From contig CM044871.1 in the NCBI GenBank assembly GCA_024500155.1, forward strand, positions 32,796,728 to 32,860,727: DNA of 64,000 bases. Reading direction: 5' to 3'. Position 1 is the first letter of the stretch. Each line of letters begins with the position of its first letter. This DNA comes from Chenopodium formosanum. Its lineage: Eukaryota; Streptophyta; Magnoliopsida; Caryophyllales; Amaranthaceae. The position numbers and the translations under genes are program-made. Positions 11,271-22,061 of the stretch are shown here, piece after piece. The notes below the pieces were generated by a model. The model was not told where the DNA came from and did not search any database. It saw nothing but the letters and a program-made list of their open reading frames with translations.

Positions 11271-13157
11271 TGTAACACCCCCAAAATTCGAGTCTTTAAT
11301 AAACAATAATAGTAAACTTTAACTTTCAAAAACCCAACCATCGAACTGTGGGAGTGTCAATGCTACACTTATTTTCTGTAGAAAATAAATGCAAAGAAAA
11401 AATAACATAATATTTAATTAACAAAGTGGTCTAAGTTGTGGCAAAATAAAATAGTCATTACATCAAAATTTCAATTATTTTGAAACCAATAATTGAGAGG
11501 AAATAATTAAATTCGGGAATAACTAAATTGTCTTAGCTACGTGATTATTCTAACGTCTCCTCACACGTAACCGAGTACCCTTTTTACCCACCTGCAAAAT
11601 AAATCAGAAACAAGAAAAGAGAGAAAACTCCTAAAAATCAGATAAACTAAGTAATTCCAACTCTATCCCGTAAAATAAATAATTTTACTTCAAAACATTT
11701 TATACATAATATAGTCTCATAAATATTTTAATACTCAACCAAGTTCAAATAATCACATAACATACTATTTCTTTATTTAAGGAAGGGAAAGAGAACGTCA
11801 GTAAGCCGGGACTAGTCCCTGTCACCACCTACTTTACAGAAGGGCGCGCATAACCCCAATTGGCCATAAAATAAAACAGAATGTCCCTAGTGTGCACACC
11901 CCTCACTAATACCCAGTGATTAGGAGGAAGACTAACAACAATATACAATAATTTAAACCAACTAGTAGCAACCATCACTACTAGTGGGCAACTTGTTCTT
12001 CACCCTTTCGGGTTTCATTTCCCTTCTTAAATTAAATTTCACTGTACATTTTATTAGATTATATCATCCAATTACACTGTACCCAAGTATTGCACATATC
12101 AATTTAATTTCAAGTAACCATACTTCAATTTCAGTATTATTAGACCATAGTCATCCTACATGACATATAGACCATCAATCACGTATAATCAATCATCCAA
12201 TACCCAAGATTATATTTAAAAGAAAAAAACTCATACTATAACAAATAATCATATTTTTTTTCGAAATTACATATACTAGTTCACAAAATAGAAAACTCTT
12301 ATATAATATATGATTCCATAATATCATACGATAACACACTCATCACATATAATTACATAAGCACGTATTTGACACATAATATTTCAAAATAATTTCCTAA
12401 CGGGATTCTAAAGATGATGGACATTGAAAATTACCTTGATCGTGCGTAAAACTCAAGGTAATTAATCTCCGGAAAGGTCACCTAGTAGCCTCTGTCTACA
12501 AATAAACGATTCTAAGTTAGATAATTATACGACTATATAAAAAAAAATTAGGGTGTGATTAATTTATCATAACCCGTAATCTAGTCACCCCAAAAACAAA
12601 ATGTAAACAACTAATTAAATGGTGCCCTCATCATCATCACCGACATCTACCATCATCATCACTGACATTCTTCCATCATCATTCATCCATCATCATCATC
12701 ACCAAAGTCCCAAAATTCTTCTAAAACCCAAATCCCAAATTCCACTGAAACGAAATTCGTTTTTTTTTTTAGTAGAAGAGATAGTTTACCTGAGAAAAGA
12801 TTGATAGTACGGTATTGAAATTTGAGGTTAAGGGGACTTTATATAATTTGAGTTGTTTTACATTGTAGAAATTTCACAAGATAAGGGTCAAACTTATCTT
12901 GATTTTGTTACATAAACTCAGTAAAGAGATTTTCAAAATTCCTTTTTATCAGCTTTCAAACCAATCTTTGTATGTTATCCAAAATCAGTTTTTTTTTTTT
13001 TTTTAAATCAAATCCGAAAATAATAATAATAATAATAATAATTTTTACAATTTGAAAATAATAATAATTAGTTTTAAAGTTTATTTATTTATTTTTGAAA
13101 AAAAATCGTTGACTAAAAGTACTCCAAAATTAATACTCCAAAATTTGGGGTATTACA
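11271..13157 (-). repeat. Tekay 5' LTR
   Basis: A 1887-bp LTR, TGTAACACCC to TATTACA on the plus strand, matching 3280-5231. It should carry the promoter of the element on the minus strand. No ORF of interest is seen. Confidence 0.93.
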
Positions 13158-13452
13158 CTTTCAATTCTCGAACTTGGCTTTGTTGACTTTTTTGGATGCG
13201 CTTGAGCTTCCTCCTTGATGATTAAATCTCGGGAAACTCGACACGCCTACAAAACAAGTCTAAGAAACAAAGAAGCTAGAGAAATAGCCGAGAAATGAAT
13301 AAAATAATAAGAAAACCATTAAAAGCACGCATTTCTCTAAACTTACTTGCAAATCATGCATTATTCCCTAAAAACACGACATAAAAGACTAAAAACGAGC
13401 ATAAAAATATGAAGAAAACCTAGCCTAAGAGTGCCATAAATGGAATGCATCA

Positions 13453-14484
13453 AGGTTCCTTTTTGAACGACTAACTAACTTCCCTTTAGTTAGTTGTACT
13501 ATATAGAGTTTTCCTTAATTTTTTGATAAAATAATGAGAAAATAGAATTAGAATTAGATTTTTGATGAAGTTATAGAGGGAGAAACTTTAGATTTTGAAG
13601 ATTGTTCTTATATTTTTGAGAGAGAAACTTGATTATGATAATGAATGATACTTCCAATCTTCTACCTCTTTGATTTTGATCAACGTTTTGTAAGAATTCT
13701 TTACTTTTAATGCAATTTGATGTTTGATTCTTGAATTTAATTGAATTACTAGTTGTTTGGTTAATTTTATTTTGATAAGTTTGAGCATATTTTTATTATT
13801 TTGATGATGATGAAATTTGTGATTGAATTAACTTTGTTGTTTGGATTTGAAATGAGTAGTGAGTAGTTTACTTGTTAGGGATAGGGTGAAGCATGAACAA
13901 GTGATAATTAATGATTAATTAGGGGAATTTGATTAATGATCATTGTGATTAAATTAGTTAGTGAAATTTGTGCATGTGTTTGATAACTTGAGGAGTGATC
14001 AACCTCAACTATCGTGCTAGATTGCATATTAGGTTTCAATGACATGAACAACTGATTTGGAATCTATTATTATCGATTGAGCTTAATTTGTGATTTTTCT
14101 ATTGGAGTCATTTGTAGAGACATCTGGCTTAACCCTATGGAAATATCCTATTGAGTGATTTTGATTGCATTTCATGCTTTCCTTCGCGTTGTATGATTAA
14201 CGATTTCCTTCCCAATTAGCGTGCTTGTCAAGAGTTTATGTGAATCCCGATTAACTAGCATCCTTTATACTTTTATAGTAGTTGTTTGATTGAATTGAAC
14301 CCAAGAGTGTAGACCAACCCAATTCCTTAGTTTTTGGAATAGCTTAGCATCAACCTTAGTACTCCCGCCTTCCCTTGGGATTTGACCTAGACTTACCCTA
14401 CACCTTAGTTTGGTTTAGCTTTATAAATATTGTTTTGTCCGGGAAATCTAGCTTTCAACGACCTAGGTATAATCCCTAGTAAAA
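13453..14484 (+). repeat. E2 5' LTR, distal part
   Basis: Aligns with 40834-41832 from AGGTTCCTTTTTG to CTAGTAAAAA. The start of the LTR is missing because E1 is inserted at 13452/13453. A TATA-like TATATAGA lies near 13500. The LTR end is placed where the two copies stop matching, so it is good to a few bases. Confidence 0.88.
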
Positions 14485-14486
14485 AA

Positions 14487-14504
14487 TGGGGACGTTGCGG
14501 GGGA
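14487..14504 (+). other. E2 primer binding site (Athila type, mutated)
   Basis: Sequence at this position is related to the Athila primer site TGGCGCCGTTGCCGGGGA, with several substitutions (TGGGGACGTTGCGGGGGA). It lies immediately after the LTR, and the sequence right of the partner LTR at 41833 has nothing like it. This gives the plus orientation. Confidence 0.78.
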
Positions 14505-14674
14505 AGGCATGTTGATTGCTCTTGTTGTTAGAGTCTATTTCATTTATTTGAAAAATACAAAAAGATTTTCTTTCTTTTAGGTAGCCGTGCTACTAATTGT
14601 TTCCTTTTCGATTATGTACATAGAGCACGTGGTCGTTCTCTATTGTCATTTGAGGCATGGGATAAAATTCAAGA

Positions 14675-15330
14675 GTGGCGTTGAAGGAACTAGGAGTTCC
14701 GGGAGCCTATAGATATGAGAGCCGAATTTCTCTACCTACGATACCGGCAACTGATTTCGAGATAAGACCAGGAATGATTACTTTGATAGAGAGGTGTAAA
14801 TATAGTGGTGCAAAGCATGAGAACCCTCTCAATCACCTTAAGGAATTCCTGAAACATTGCAATACAATCAAGGTAAATGGGGTTTCTCAAGAATTCATCC
14901 GCCTTAAGCTTTTCCCTTTCTCTCTTGTAGGGCGTGCTTTTGAGTTGTTAGACAAAAAGGTGAAGCCTAATTCTTTGAGAACGTGGGATGAGGTTACAAA
15001 GGAATTTATATTTCGTTTTTATCCATAAAAGAACACGGCCAAAGCAAGAGCCCTTATTCAAAGTTTCAAGTAAGGGCTTAATGAGAGTCTTTATGAGACA
15101 TGGGAAAGGTATAAGGAGTAAAAAATAGAGTGCCCACACCATGGGATTCCTACCTATCAAATCATTCAAAATTTCTTTGGAGGATTGACTCCTCAAGGCA
15201 AGTCTTGCTTGGATGCCGGTGCCGGAGGCCCTATCATGAACAATACGAAAGAGGAAGTGGTGGATGTCATTGAAGATGTGGTGAGACACTACATGGATTG
15301 GAAAATGTGGTGCTTAAGTGTATTCGAATG
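14675..15330 (+). pseudogene. gag: E2 Athila gag, capsid region
   Basis: Similar to Athila gag: PATDFEIRPGMITLIE, NPLNHLKEFLKHCNTIKVNGV, FIRLKLFPFSL, then TW.EVTKEF.FRFYP. After an in-frame stop at 15026-15028 come KARALIQSFK, LYETWERYKE, CPHHGIPTYQIIQNFFGGL and LDAGAGG, with further stops. The frame opens at a GTG, so the true start is lost or upstream. The protein would form the particle core. Confidence 0.88.
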
Positions 15331-15454
15331 ATCACATCAATGCCATCAATATCTTGTCTTCGCAAATCTCGAAATTAGGAAAGAAAAAGATCACAATCAA
15401 GGCCAAGCTTTATAGTGCTTCTTCTATTGTACTGGTTCATCCCTCCCAAAAAAA

Positions 15455-16645
15455 TTGAGAGGTAATTTTCCTAACTCAAATCCCCTTCCCTTTTCTAGCA
15501 ACATGTGTAGTGGTTGTATGTATTGTGATTTATGTGAGTCATCTGACCATGATTCTTTAAATTTTCCTAATGCTTCTTTTGATGGATGTGGTGATTATGT
15601 TCGAAATGAGAATGAAATTGTGAACTATAATTTGTGTCTAATAACAATGTTGGACCTAGATTTGATGGTCAAAGATACAATGGGAATAGGAAATAATAGG
15701 AATTTTGACATTTATAACCTCAATGGGGGTTAGAGAAACCAAGGTTTTCGAGGGAACAATAACTACCAAGGTTATGGTAGTCAAAACCAAGGACAAGGAT
15801 ATGGGAACCATAATCAAAATTATTGTCATCATAACCAAGGTGGCTAAAATCAAGGTAGGGGAAATTGGATTAACAATTAAAATAGGGGCAATTTTAAAAA
15901 CAAAAATCTAAGGGGTCCCCCACCCGGTTTTACTCCAAAGGCTGAAGGTTAATATGATAGTTTTTATACCCAATCATCTCCTTCAAGAGGTATTTGTAGT
16001 TTGGAGGATGTCTTTGAGAATCAAATCAAGGTGTTGAATACTTACATATCATCTAGTGATAAGAAGTTTAATGACATGATGGCTCATAGTAAAATGTTAG
16101 AGAACCGAATCTCTCGATTGACAAATGCTTTGAAAGTGCATGCTAGCCCTTCTTTACTATCATATCAAGGTGTAGAACCTAAAAGACCAATTAATTCCAC
16201 AGTGACAAGGAGTGGTAGGATTCTTGAGAGTGTAGAACTTAGGAAGAGTGAGGCTTATGAGAGTCCTAAGGAGGTTTTGGTTAATGATGAAGAAGGAAAA
16301 AGCTCTTAGAAAGAGGATAAGGTTGAAAAACCATTTGAGAAAGAAAAAGAGAAAGTGAGAGAAGTTATCAAGCCTAAGCTCCCATACCCCCAAAAGTTTA
16401 ATAGGCACAAATTACATGAACAATTTGGAAAATTCATAGAGATGCTTAGACAACTTCATCTTACCCTTTCATTCACCGATGTCATTAACCAAATGCCGAA
16501 TTACACAAAATTCCTTAAGGATATCTTGAGTGGAAAGAGAACTTGTGACTTGGCGGAAACGGTTAGTTTTACCGAGAATTGTAGTGCCATCATTATGAAC
16601 AGGATGCTACCTAAGTTGAGGGACCCCGGGAACTTTTCTATTTGA
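15455..16645 (+). pseudogene. gag: E2 gag C-terminus and gag-protease linker
   Basis: Fragments in shifting frames. At 15455-15733 is a Cys-containing stretch (CSGCMYCDLCESSDHDS) that could be a nucleocapsid knuckle remnant, then an Asn/Gly-rich part readable only across stops. At 16001-16309 a coiled-coil-like segment is seen. At 16355-16645 comes the conserved Athila pre-protease block (PYPQKFNRHKLHEQFGKFIE, MPNYTKFLKDILSGKR, ENCSAIIMNRMLPKLRDPGNF). Confidence 0.8.
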
Positions 16646-17120
16646 TAATGCCTTATGTGACCTAGGAGCTAGTGTTAGCCTTATGCCATACTCAATTTAT
16701 CAATGACCTCAGCTAGGAGAACTTTCACCTACCAACATTACCTTACAATTAGCTGATAGGTCCATTAAGATCTCCAAAGATAAGGTAGAGGATGTTCCCT
16801 TGATGGTAGGTAAATTCGTGATCCAAGTAGATTTTGTAGTGCTTGAGATGGACGAAGATTCCAATATCCCCATCATTCTAGGTAGACCCTTCCTTGCAAC
16901 ATCGGGTGCCATGATTAATGTCAAAAGTTCTAAAATTTCTCTCAAGGTTGCAGAAGAAGAGATTGAGTTTCATTTGAATGAAAGCATGCAATATCCTTCT
17001 TCTTCATTCGAGAATTGTATGAGAGTCAAAATTTTAGATGATATTGTGAATTCCATGCATGAGAAATTGCTCACCTCTAATGATCCTCTTGAGTGTGTTT
17101 TGCTACACCAAGGAAGGTAA
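16646..17120 (+). pseudogene. pol: E2 Athila protease
   Basis: Retropepsin-like domain with the Athila active-site pattern LCDLGASVSLMPYSIYQ, followed after an in-frame stop by ITLQLADRSI, KVEDVPLMVGKFVIQVDFVVL and PIILGRPFLAT. It would process the polyprotein. It is broken by the stop near 16705 and a frame change at the start. Confidence 0.88.
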
Positions 17121-17159
17121 AGGTGTGTCGATTGTAGAGCTCAAACCTCTACCATCACA

Positions 17160-18660
17160 CCTTAGGTATAAATTCTAAGGCCCTAATTCTACTTATCCCG
17201 TCATTGTTAGATCCTCTTTGAGTGAAAGTCAAGCTCAAAAGTTATGTGGTGTATTGAGAAATCACCAAGGTACTTTAGGCTATACAATTGGTGACCTCAA
17301 AGGTATAAGCCCAGCTCTATGTTCACACCACATTACTCTTGAGGAGGGCGCCTCACCTAGCATTAAAAGACAACGGAAGCTATACCCTTAAATAGGGGAG
17401 GTAGTTAAGAAGGAAATCACTAAGCTATTAAATGCGGGAATCATATTCTTCATCTCTATCTCTATATGGGTTTCCTCGGTTCATGTTGTCCCAAAGAAAG
17501 GAGGAATGACCGTTGTAGAGAATGAGAAAGGTAAACTCATCCCTACACGGACGGTCACGGGATGACAAATGTGTATAGACTATCGATGTCTAAGCAGATC
17601 CACCAAAAAGGATCATTTTCCCCTTCCCTTTATTGATCAAATGCTTGAAAGACTAACAAGGCACAAGTACTATTGCTTTCTTGATGGATATTCCGAATTT
17701 TTCCAAATTCCTATTCACTCGGATGACCAAGAGAAAACAACTTTTACTTGTCCATATGGAACTTTTGCCTATAATAGAATGCCATTTGGGCTTTGCAACG
17801 CCCCCGATTCTTTCCAACGATGTATGATGAGCGTATTTGGAGATATGTTGGATGAATAAATGGAGGTGTTTATGGATGTCTTTTCGGTGGGTGGAGTTTC
17901 ATTTGAGGCATGCATTGAGAATCTTGAGAAATTCGTGTCTAGTTGTGAGAAGGTGAATTTGGTTTTAAATTGGGTGAAATGTCATTTCATGGTTGAGGAG
18001 GGTATTTTCCTTGGTCACAAGATCTCCCACAAAGGCACAGAAGTGGACAAGGCAAAGATTGAAGTGATTGAGAAGCTGCTACCTCCGGTTAATGTGAAAG
18101 GGGTGAGATCTTTCTTAGGACATGCCGGGTTTTATACAAGGTTTATCAAATATTTCTCTCTTATTGCAAAACCTCTCAATGATCTTCTTCAAAAAGATGC
18201 CATGTTTGTGTTTGATGATAGATGCTTGAAAGCTAATAAGAAGTTGAAAAAAGCTTTGATCTCTACTCCCATTGTCCAAGCATCGAGGTAGGATTTGCCT
18301 TTTGAATTTGATGTGTGATGCACGGGACACAAACATTGGAGGATTCGTAGGTCAAAGGGTGGATAAAAAACTTCATGCAATATACTATATGTTAAAGACC
18401 GTTAATGGAGCTCAAAGGAACTATACAACAATGGAGAAAGAGTACTTGGCAATAGTGTATTCTTTTGAGAAGTTCCGTTGTTATTTATTGGGTTCTAAGA
18501 CTATTGTTTTCACAATCATGCATCTCTCAAATATCTGTTTACCAAGAAGGAATCAAATCCAAGGTTATTCTGTTCGGTGCTCGAGCTTCAAACTTTTGAC
18601 ATTGAGATTAGAGATTAAAAAAAAGGAGCGGAAAATGGCATGGTGGATCATCTTTAATTT
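17160..18660 (+). pseudogene. pol: E2 Athila reverse transcriptase and RNase H
   Basis: RT blocks are visible in order: ITLEEGASPSIKRQRKLYP, KKEITKLLNAGII, HVVPKKGGMTVV, MCIDYRCLSRSTKKDHFPLPFIDQMLERL, FLDGYSEFFQIPI, YGTFAYNRMPFGLCNAPDSFQRCM. A stop (TAA 17857-17859) precedes the active site, which reads EVFMDVFSV instead of the family's FMDD; the GTC codon at 17878-17880 removes a catalytic Asp. The thumb/connection (IFLGHKISHKG, VKGVRSFLGHAGFYTRFIK) and RNase H (MCDARDTNIGGFVGQR, NYTTMEKEYLAIVYSFEKFRCYLLG) follow in two frames. Clearly inactive. Confidence 0.92.
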
Positions 18661-18783
18661 CTCACCTTGATGATTCTCAAGTTAAAGATGATGGTTCCCC
18701 AATTAAAGATAGGATGCTTGATGAATCCTTGTATGCCGTTAATGTGAAAGGACTGCCATGGTTTGCCGACTTGGTGAACTATC

Positions 18784-19989
18784 TTGCATGTGGGGAGTTC
18801 CCGCCTTCATTCTCCAAAAATAAAAAGAAGAAACTCAGGAGAGAGGTCAGGCATTATTAATGGGATGATCCCATCTTTTACTAAAGAGGCATCGATGGTT
18901 TTCTTAGACGTTGTGTTCCAAATGAGGAGGTGCCAATTGTGTTTGAAAATGTGTCATTCGGATTCTAGTGGTGGTCATAGAGGTGTTTGTAAAACTGCTA
19001 CTAAGATTCTTCAAAGTGGTTTATGGTGGGCTCATCTCTTTAAGGACACGTGGGGTTTTGTTAAGACAAGTGAGCGATGTCAACGCACCGGGAATATCTC
19101 AAAGCACAATAAAATGCCTCAACAACCAATCCTTGAGTTTGAAGTATTCGATGTTTTGGGAATTGATTTTATAGGACCATTCTCATCTTCCTAGGAGAAC
19201 CAATACATCCTTGTGGAGGTGGATTATGTGTGAAAATGGGTTGAGGCCATTGCCTCCCAAACAAATGACCACATGGTGGTGAGGAAATTGATTAAGAAGA
19301 TCATTTTCCCAAGGTTCGGTGTTCCCAAGGCGGTGATTAGTGATTATGGCTCACATATTGTTCCTAATTCTTTTCGAAAAATGTTGAAGAAGAATGTAGT
19401 TCATCAAAGTTTTGGCCTCCCTTATCATCCTCAAACAAGCGATCAAGTTAAGGTGCGAAATCGTCAAATCAATTTGATTCTTGAGAATACGGTTTCTGGG
19501 AATAGAAAGGATTGGGCGGACAAACTTGATGATGCTTTGTGGGCATATCAAACGGCATTTAAGACCTCTATTGGCACCACCACATATCCTCTTGTTTATG
19601 GAAAATCTTGCCATATTTTGATGGAAGTCGAACATCGTGCTCTTTGGACAATTAAGAAAATCAACTTTAATTTGGCAAGTGCGGGAGAGAAACGGTGGTT
19701 AGATCTTAATGAGTTGGATGAGCTTCTTCTTGATGCATATGATTGTGCTAGAACCTACAAAGCACTTTCTAAGGAAGATCATGACAAGCTTATAGAGAAA
19801 AAGGAGTTTTGTGTTGGTGAAAAGGTACTCCTCTACAATTCCAAGATGAAGATGTTCTCCAGAAAGCTTATGTCTAGATGGAGTGGTCCTTTCATGGTGC
19901 AAGAAGTGTTTCCCAATGGAGTTGTGGAAATTTCTTCAATGGATTCATCACCCTCTTTCAAAGTTAATGGCCACAGGCTATAGAAGTAT
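18784..19989 (+). pseudogene. pol: E2 Athila integrase
   Basis: The zinc-binding region (MCHSDSSGGHRGVCKTATKI, C..CQRTGNIS) and the core GIDFIGPF with the first Asp are followed by stops at 19192-19194 and near 19231. The core continues with the second Asp in AVISDYGSHI. The third catalytic residue, Glu in relatives, is Lys here (QTSDQVKVRNRQI, codon 19450-19452). The C-terminal region (WADKLDDALWAYQTAFKTSIG, FCVGEKVLLYNSKMKMFSRKL, SRWSGPFMV, VNGHRL) ends at TAG 19981-19983. It would insert element DNA, but is inactive. Confidence 0.92.
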
Positions 19990-20089
19990 TTAGATGGTGT
20001 TTTTGTTGGCCTTATTCATAGTATGACTCTTTTTAACCCCCTTGAGAAGGGGTTGAGAATGTTAAGCTAATGACGTTAAAAAGCGTTTT

Positions 20090-20105
20090 TCGGGAGGCAA
20101 CCCGA
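20090..20105 (+). other. Hairpin motif after Athila pol
   Basis: TCGGGAGGCAACCCGA can fold with a 5-bp stem (TCGGG/CCCGA). A close counterpart lies at 29766-29781 on the minus strand in the non-autonomous E3, at the end of its ORF. The same position in two members of the lineage suggests a conserved element; function unknown. Confidence 0.55.
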
Positions 20106-21272
20106 CTTTCTAACTTTATTTCCATTTCCCTTTTGATTTTATATTACTTCTTGATACTCTTGAACTAACCTCTTTTCTTTTTTAATTGAGATCTTAGGTA
20201 GCTTTGAGAAGATGGAGGATTGTTTCCAATCAATCTTGGCAGCAAATTTTTAAAATTGAATTATCCTTGAAATTGTTGGTAGGTTAGAGAAAGATTGAGT
20301 TATGGTGGGTTCAAGTTTGTGGGCACATGATTTTTGGATGTTGAACCCACTGAAAATGGGTTTAGTTACTTCCCAAGTTAGTGTTGATCATCATCATGGG
20401 TATTGTGTGCACCAAATTTTGATTAAGCTCAAGGCAACCAAGAAGGGCGCGGACGTCCGCGTGACTGGCACAGGCGCACATGAGGCCGGCGTGGGCGCAC
20501 TACCCTACTGCGTTCCCCTTAAGCACACTCCTTTTTCTCTCTCCTATTTCATTTTGCTTCAAATTCTCTTAGTAGTGTTCAAGAATTCTCCATTTTGATT
20601 ACTATATTTTATCATTTAATCATCATTTTTCAATTTTCTTTGTTGATCATTACTTCAAATTCTCACTTTTATGCTTTGAAATTATTTTCTCTCTCCAAAG
20701 TTGAGAATTTGGGTATTATTGGGGTTTTTTAGCCTTTCAAGTTTGGGGTTGTTTGCTTGAAATTTTGCTTTGTTCTCCATTTCTTTTAAATTAGAGCTTC
20801 ACTCAAGGTATGAATTATCTATTTTAATTGAACTTCATGTTAAATTTCACACCTTGTTTTGTGTGGTTGAATTTGAATGTCATGAAGTACTCTTTAATGG
20901 TGGTTCAATTCTTCCTATTATATATTCCCATATTTTGTATTCATGATGATTATTGGTGAAATTTTAAACTTGTGATAATATAATTTTTCTTGATATTCCT
21001 ACTATTTTTGCTATCACCATTGTTAGTCTTCACCCTCCTTGATGTGGTCATAGGGCTCATGAATGTTGAGTGTCCTCTTTGTATGATGTTTATGCCTACT
21101 CTTTGTTCTTAATTGATTAATGAATTCTTGCTTACATTATGCTTTGAATGTGTTTATATCATTGATTTGTGACTTATTTTTCATTCTTTGTGGATTCATT
21201 GATTTAGTTTATGTAACTTGTTGTCAGGACTATCTCTTTCCTACCTTTGACATATTGTCTTGGTTTGTGTAG
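20106..21272 (+). other. E2 non-coding stretch before the late ORF
   Basis: About 1.2 kb without convincing coding sequence, lying between integrase and the ATHILA ORF-1-like ORF. A short GC-rich island at about 20445-20510 contains a perfect 14-bp palindrome CGCGGACGTCCGCG (20448-20461) in otherwise AT-rich DNA. The region could be the leader or promoter of the late ORF. Confidence 0.5.
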
Positions 21273-22061
21273 ATGGCTCCCCTTCGTCATCCGAAGCGGG
21301 TCCGTGGCTCTAATTCACGTTCGGTGGTGCCTCCACCACCGAATGTGAGTGAAACCTACGGCATTGAATTTGCAAAGGAAGAGCATTGGGATAATTTTGT
21401 TCGTCTCTCTTCCCGAAAGCTTCTTTCAACTAGATTATATGATCGTTCAACGACCTCACTTCTTGGCATCGATGAAGATGTAAGGAGATTGGCTAGAAAT
21501 CTTTAGTTGGATGAGTTTATTAGCTTGAATGCTTCGACCTATGCTGGTCTCACTTGCGAGTTTCTTGCTTCTCTTGAATTACATAAAGAAGAGGTGGATG
21601 GTGAGACTATTAATACTTTGACAACAATAATCATTCCATTCCTTTCTCCTTCTTCAATAAGGTTTTCAAGCTTCCCTCTCCTTTAGATGGTAATGACTAT
21701 ATTTATCCGGCTTTTGAGGAGTTGCAAAACAATCATGGCTACAATGAGGCTCAATGGTGGTGGTAGGTCTATGTTGAGGATTCTTACCAACCTCAATACT
21801 CCAAGGCGGCCTTGACAATTCATCCGGCTTTGAGATACATTAATTGATTTCTCACATATGCCTTTTTTTGTAAGGAGTCACTTGATGCTATTAGTTAGTT
21901 ATGGCTAGTGGCTAATCCAATTGATATATCGGTTCATCAATATTCATGATGATGTTTTCCTCTTGGGAAGCATCCAATTGGGTGGTTTAATCAACATCAT
22001 TGCCTTTTCTCTCAACAAGAAGTATGAGAAGTTGATCTTGTCCCTTGAGCCTATTAGGGAT
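21273..22061 (+). pseudogene. E2 ATHILA ORF-1-like gene, 5' part
   Basis: The ATG at 21273 opens MAPLRHPKRVRGSN..., then YGIEFAKEEHWDNFVRLSSRKL and LLGIDEDVRRLARNL, which fit the protein encoded downstream of integrase in Athila elements (ATHILA ORF-1 family). The family's function is not established; an envelope-like role has been proposed only from its position. A TAG after codon 77 and further stops and shifts follow. At 22061 the ORF is cut by T1; it resumes at 38323. Confidence 0.8.

Larger units (their letters stand above)
3280..13157 (-). mobile_element. Tekay-type chromovirus (Ty3/gypsy), full-length, decayed
   Basis: LTRs at 3280-5231 and 11271-13157 both start TGTAACACCCCC; the right one ends CA and the left one has decayed to AA. 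Between them on the minus strand lie, in order, an initiator-Met-type primer site, an extra ORF, gag with two zinc knuckles, protease, RT, RNase H, integrase and a C-terminal chromodomain-like segment. That content fits the Tekay/Del chromovirus lineage. A polypurine tract (sense AAGGGGGAGTAGA) adjoins the 3' LTR at 5232-5244. The flanks GCTTC and CTTTC are only a weak match for a 5-bp duplication. Confidence 0.93.
196..13452 (-). mobile_element. E1: 5' LTR, split by two nested insertions
   Basis: The LTR starts TGACGAGG and ends GCATCA on the plus strand. It is present in three pieces, 196-874, 2622-3279 and 13158-13452, which align in order with the intact 1702-bp LTRs of E3. The first gap is a CACTA-like transposon (875-2618, plus a duplicated TAT) and the second a Tekay chromovirus (3280-13157). 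The right edge abuts Athila LTR sequence at 13453; the paired Athila LTR reads straight through the same point near 40834. E1 therefore inserted into the 5' LTR of E2. Its own 3' LTR is left of the window, so its target duplication cannot be checked. Confidence 0.88.
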
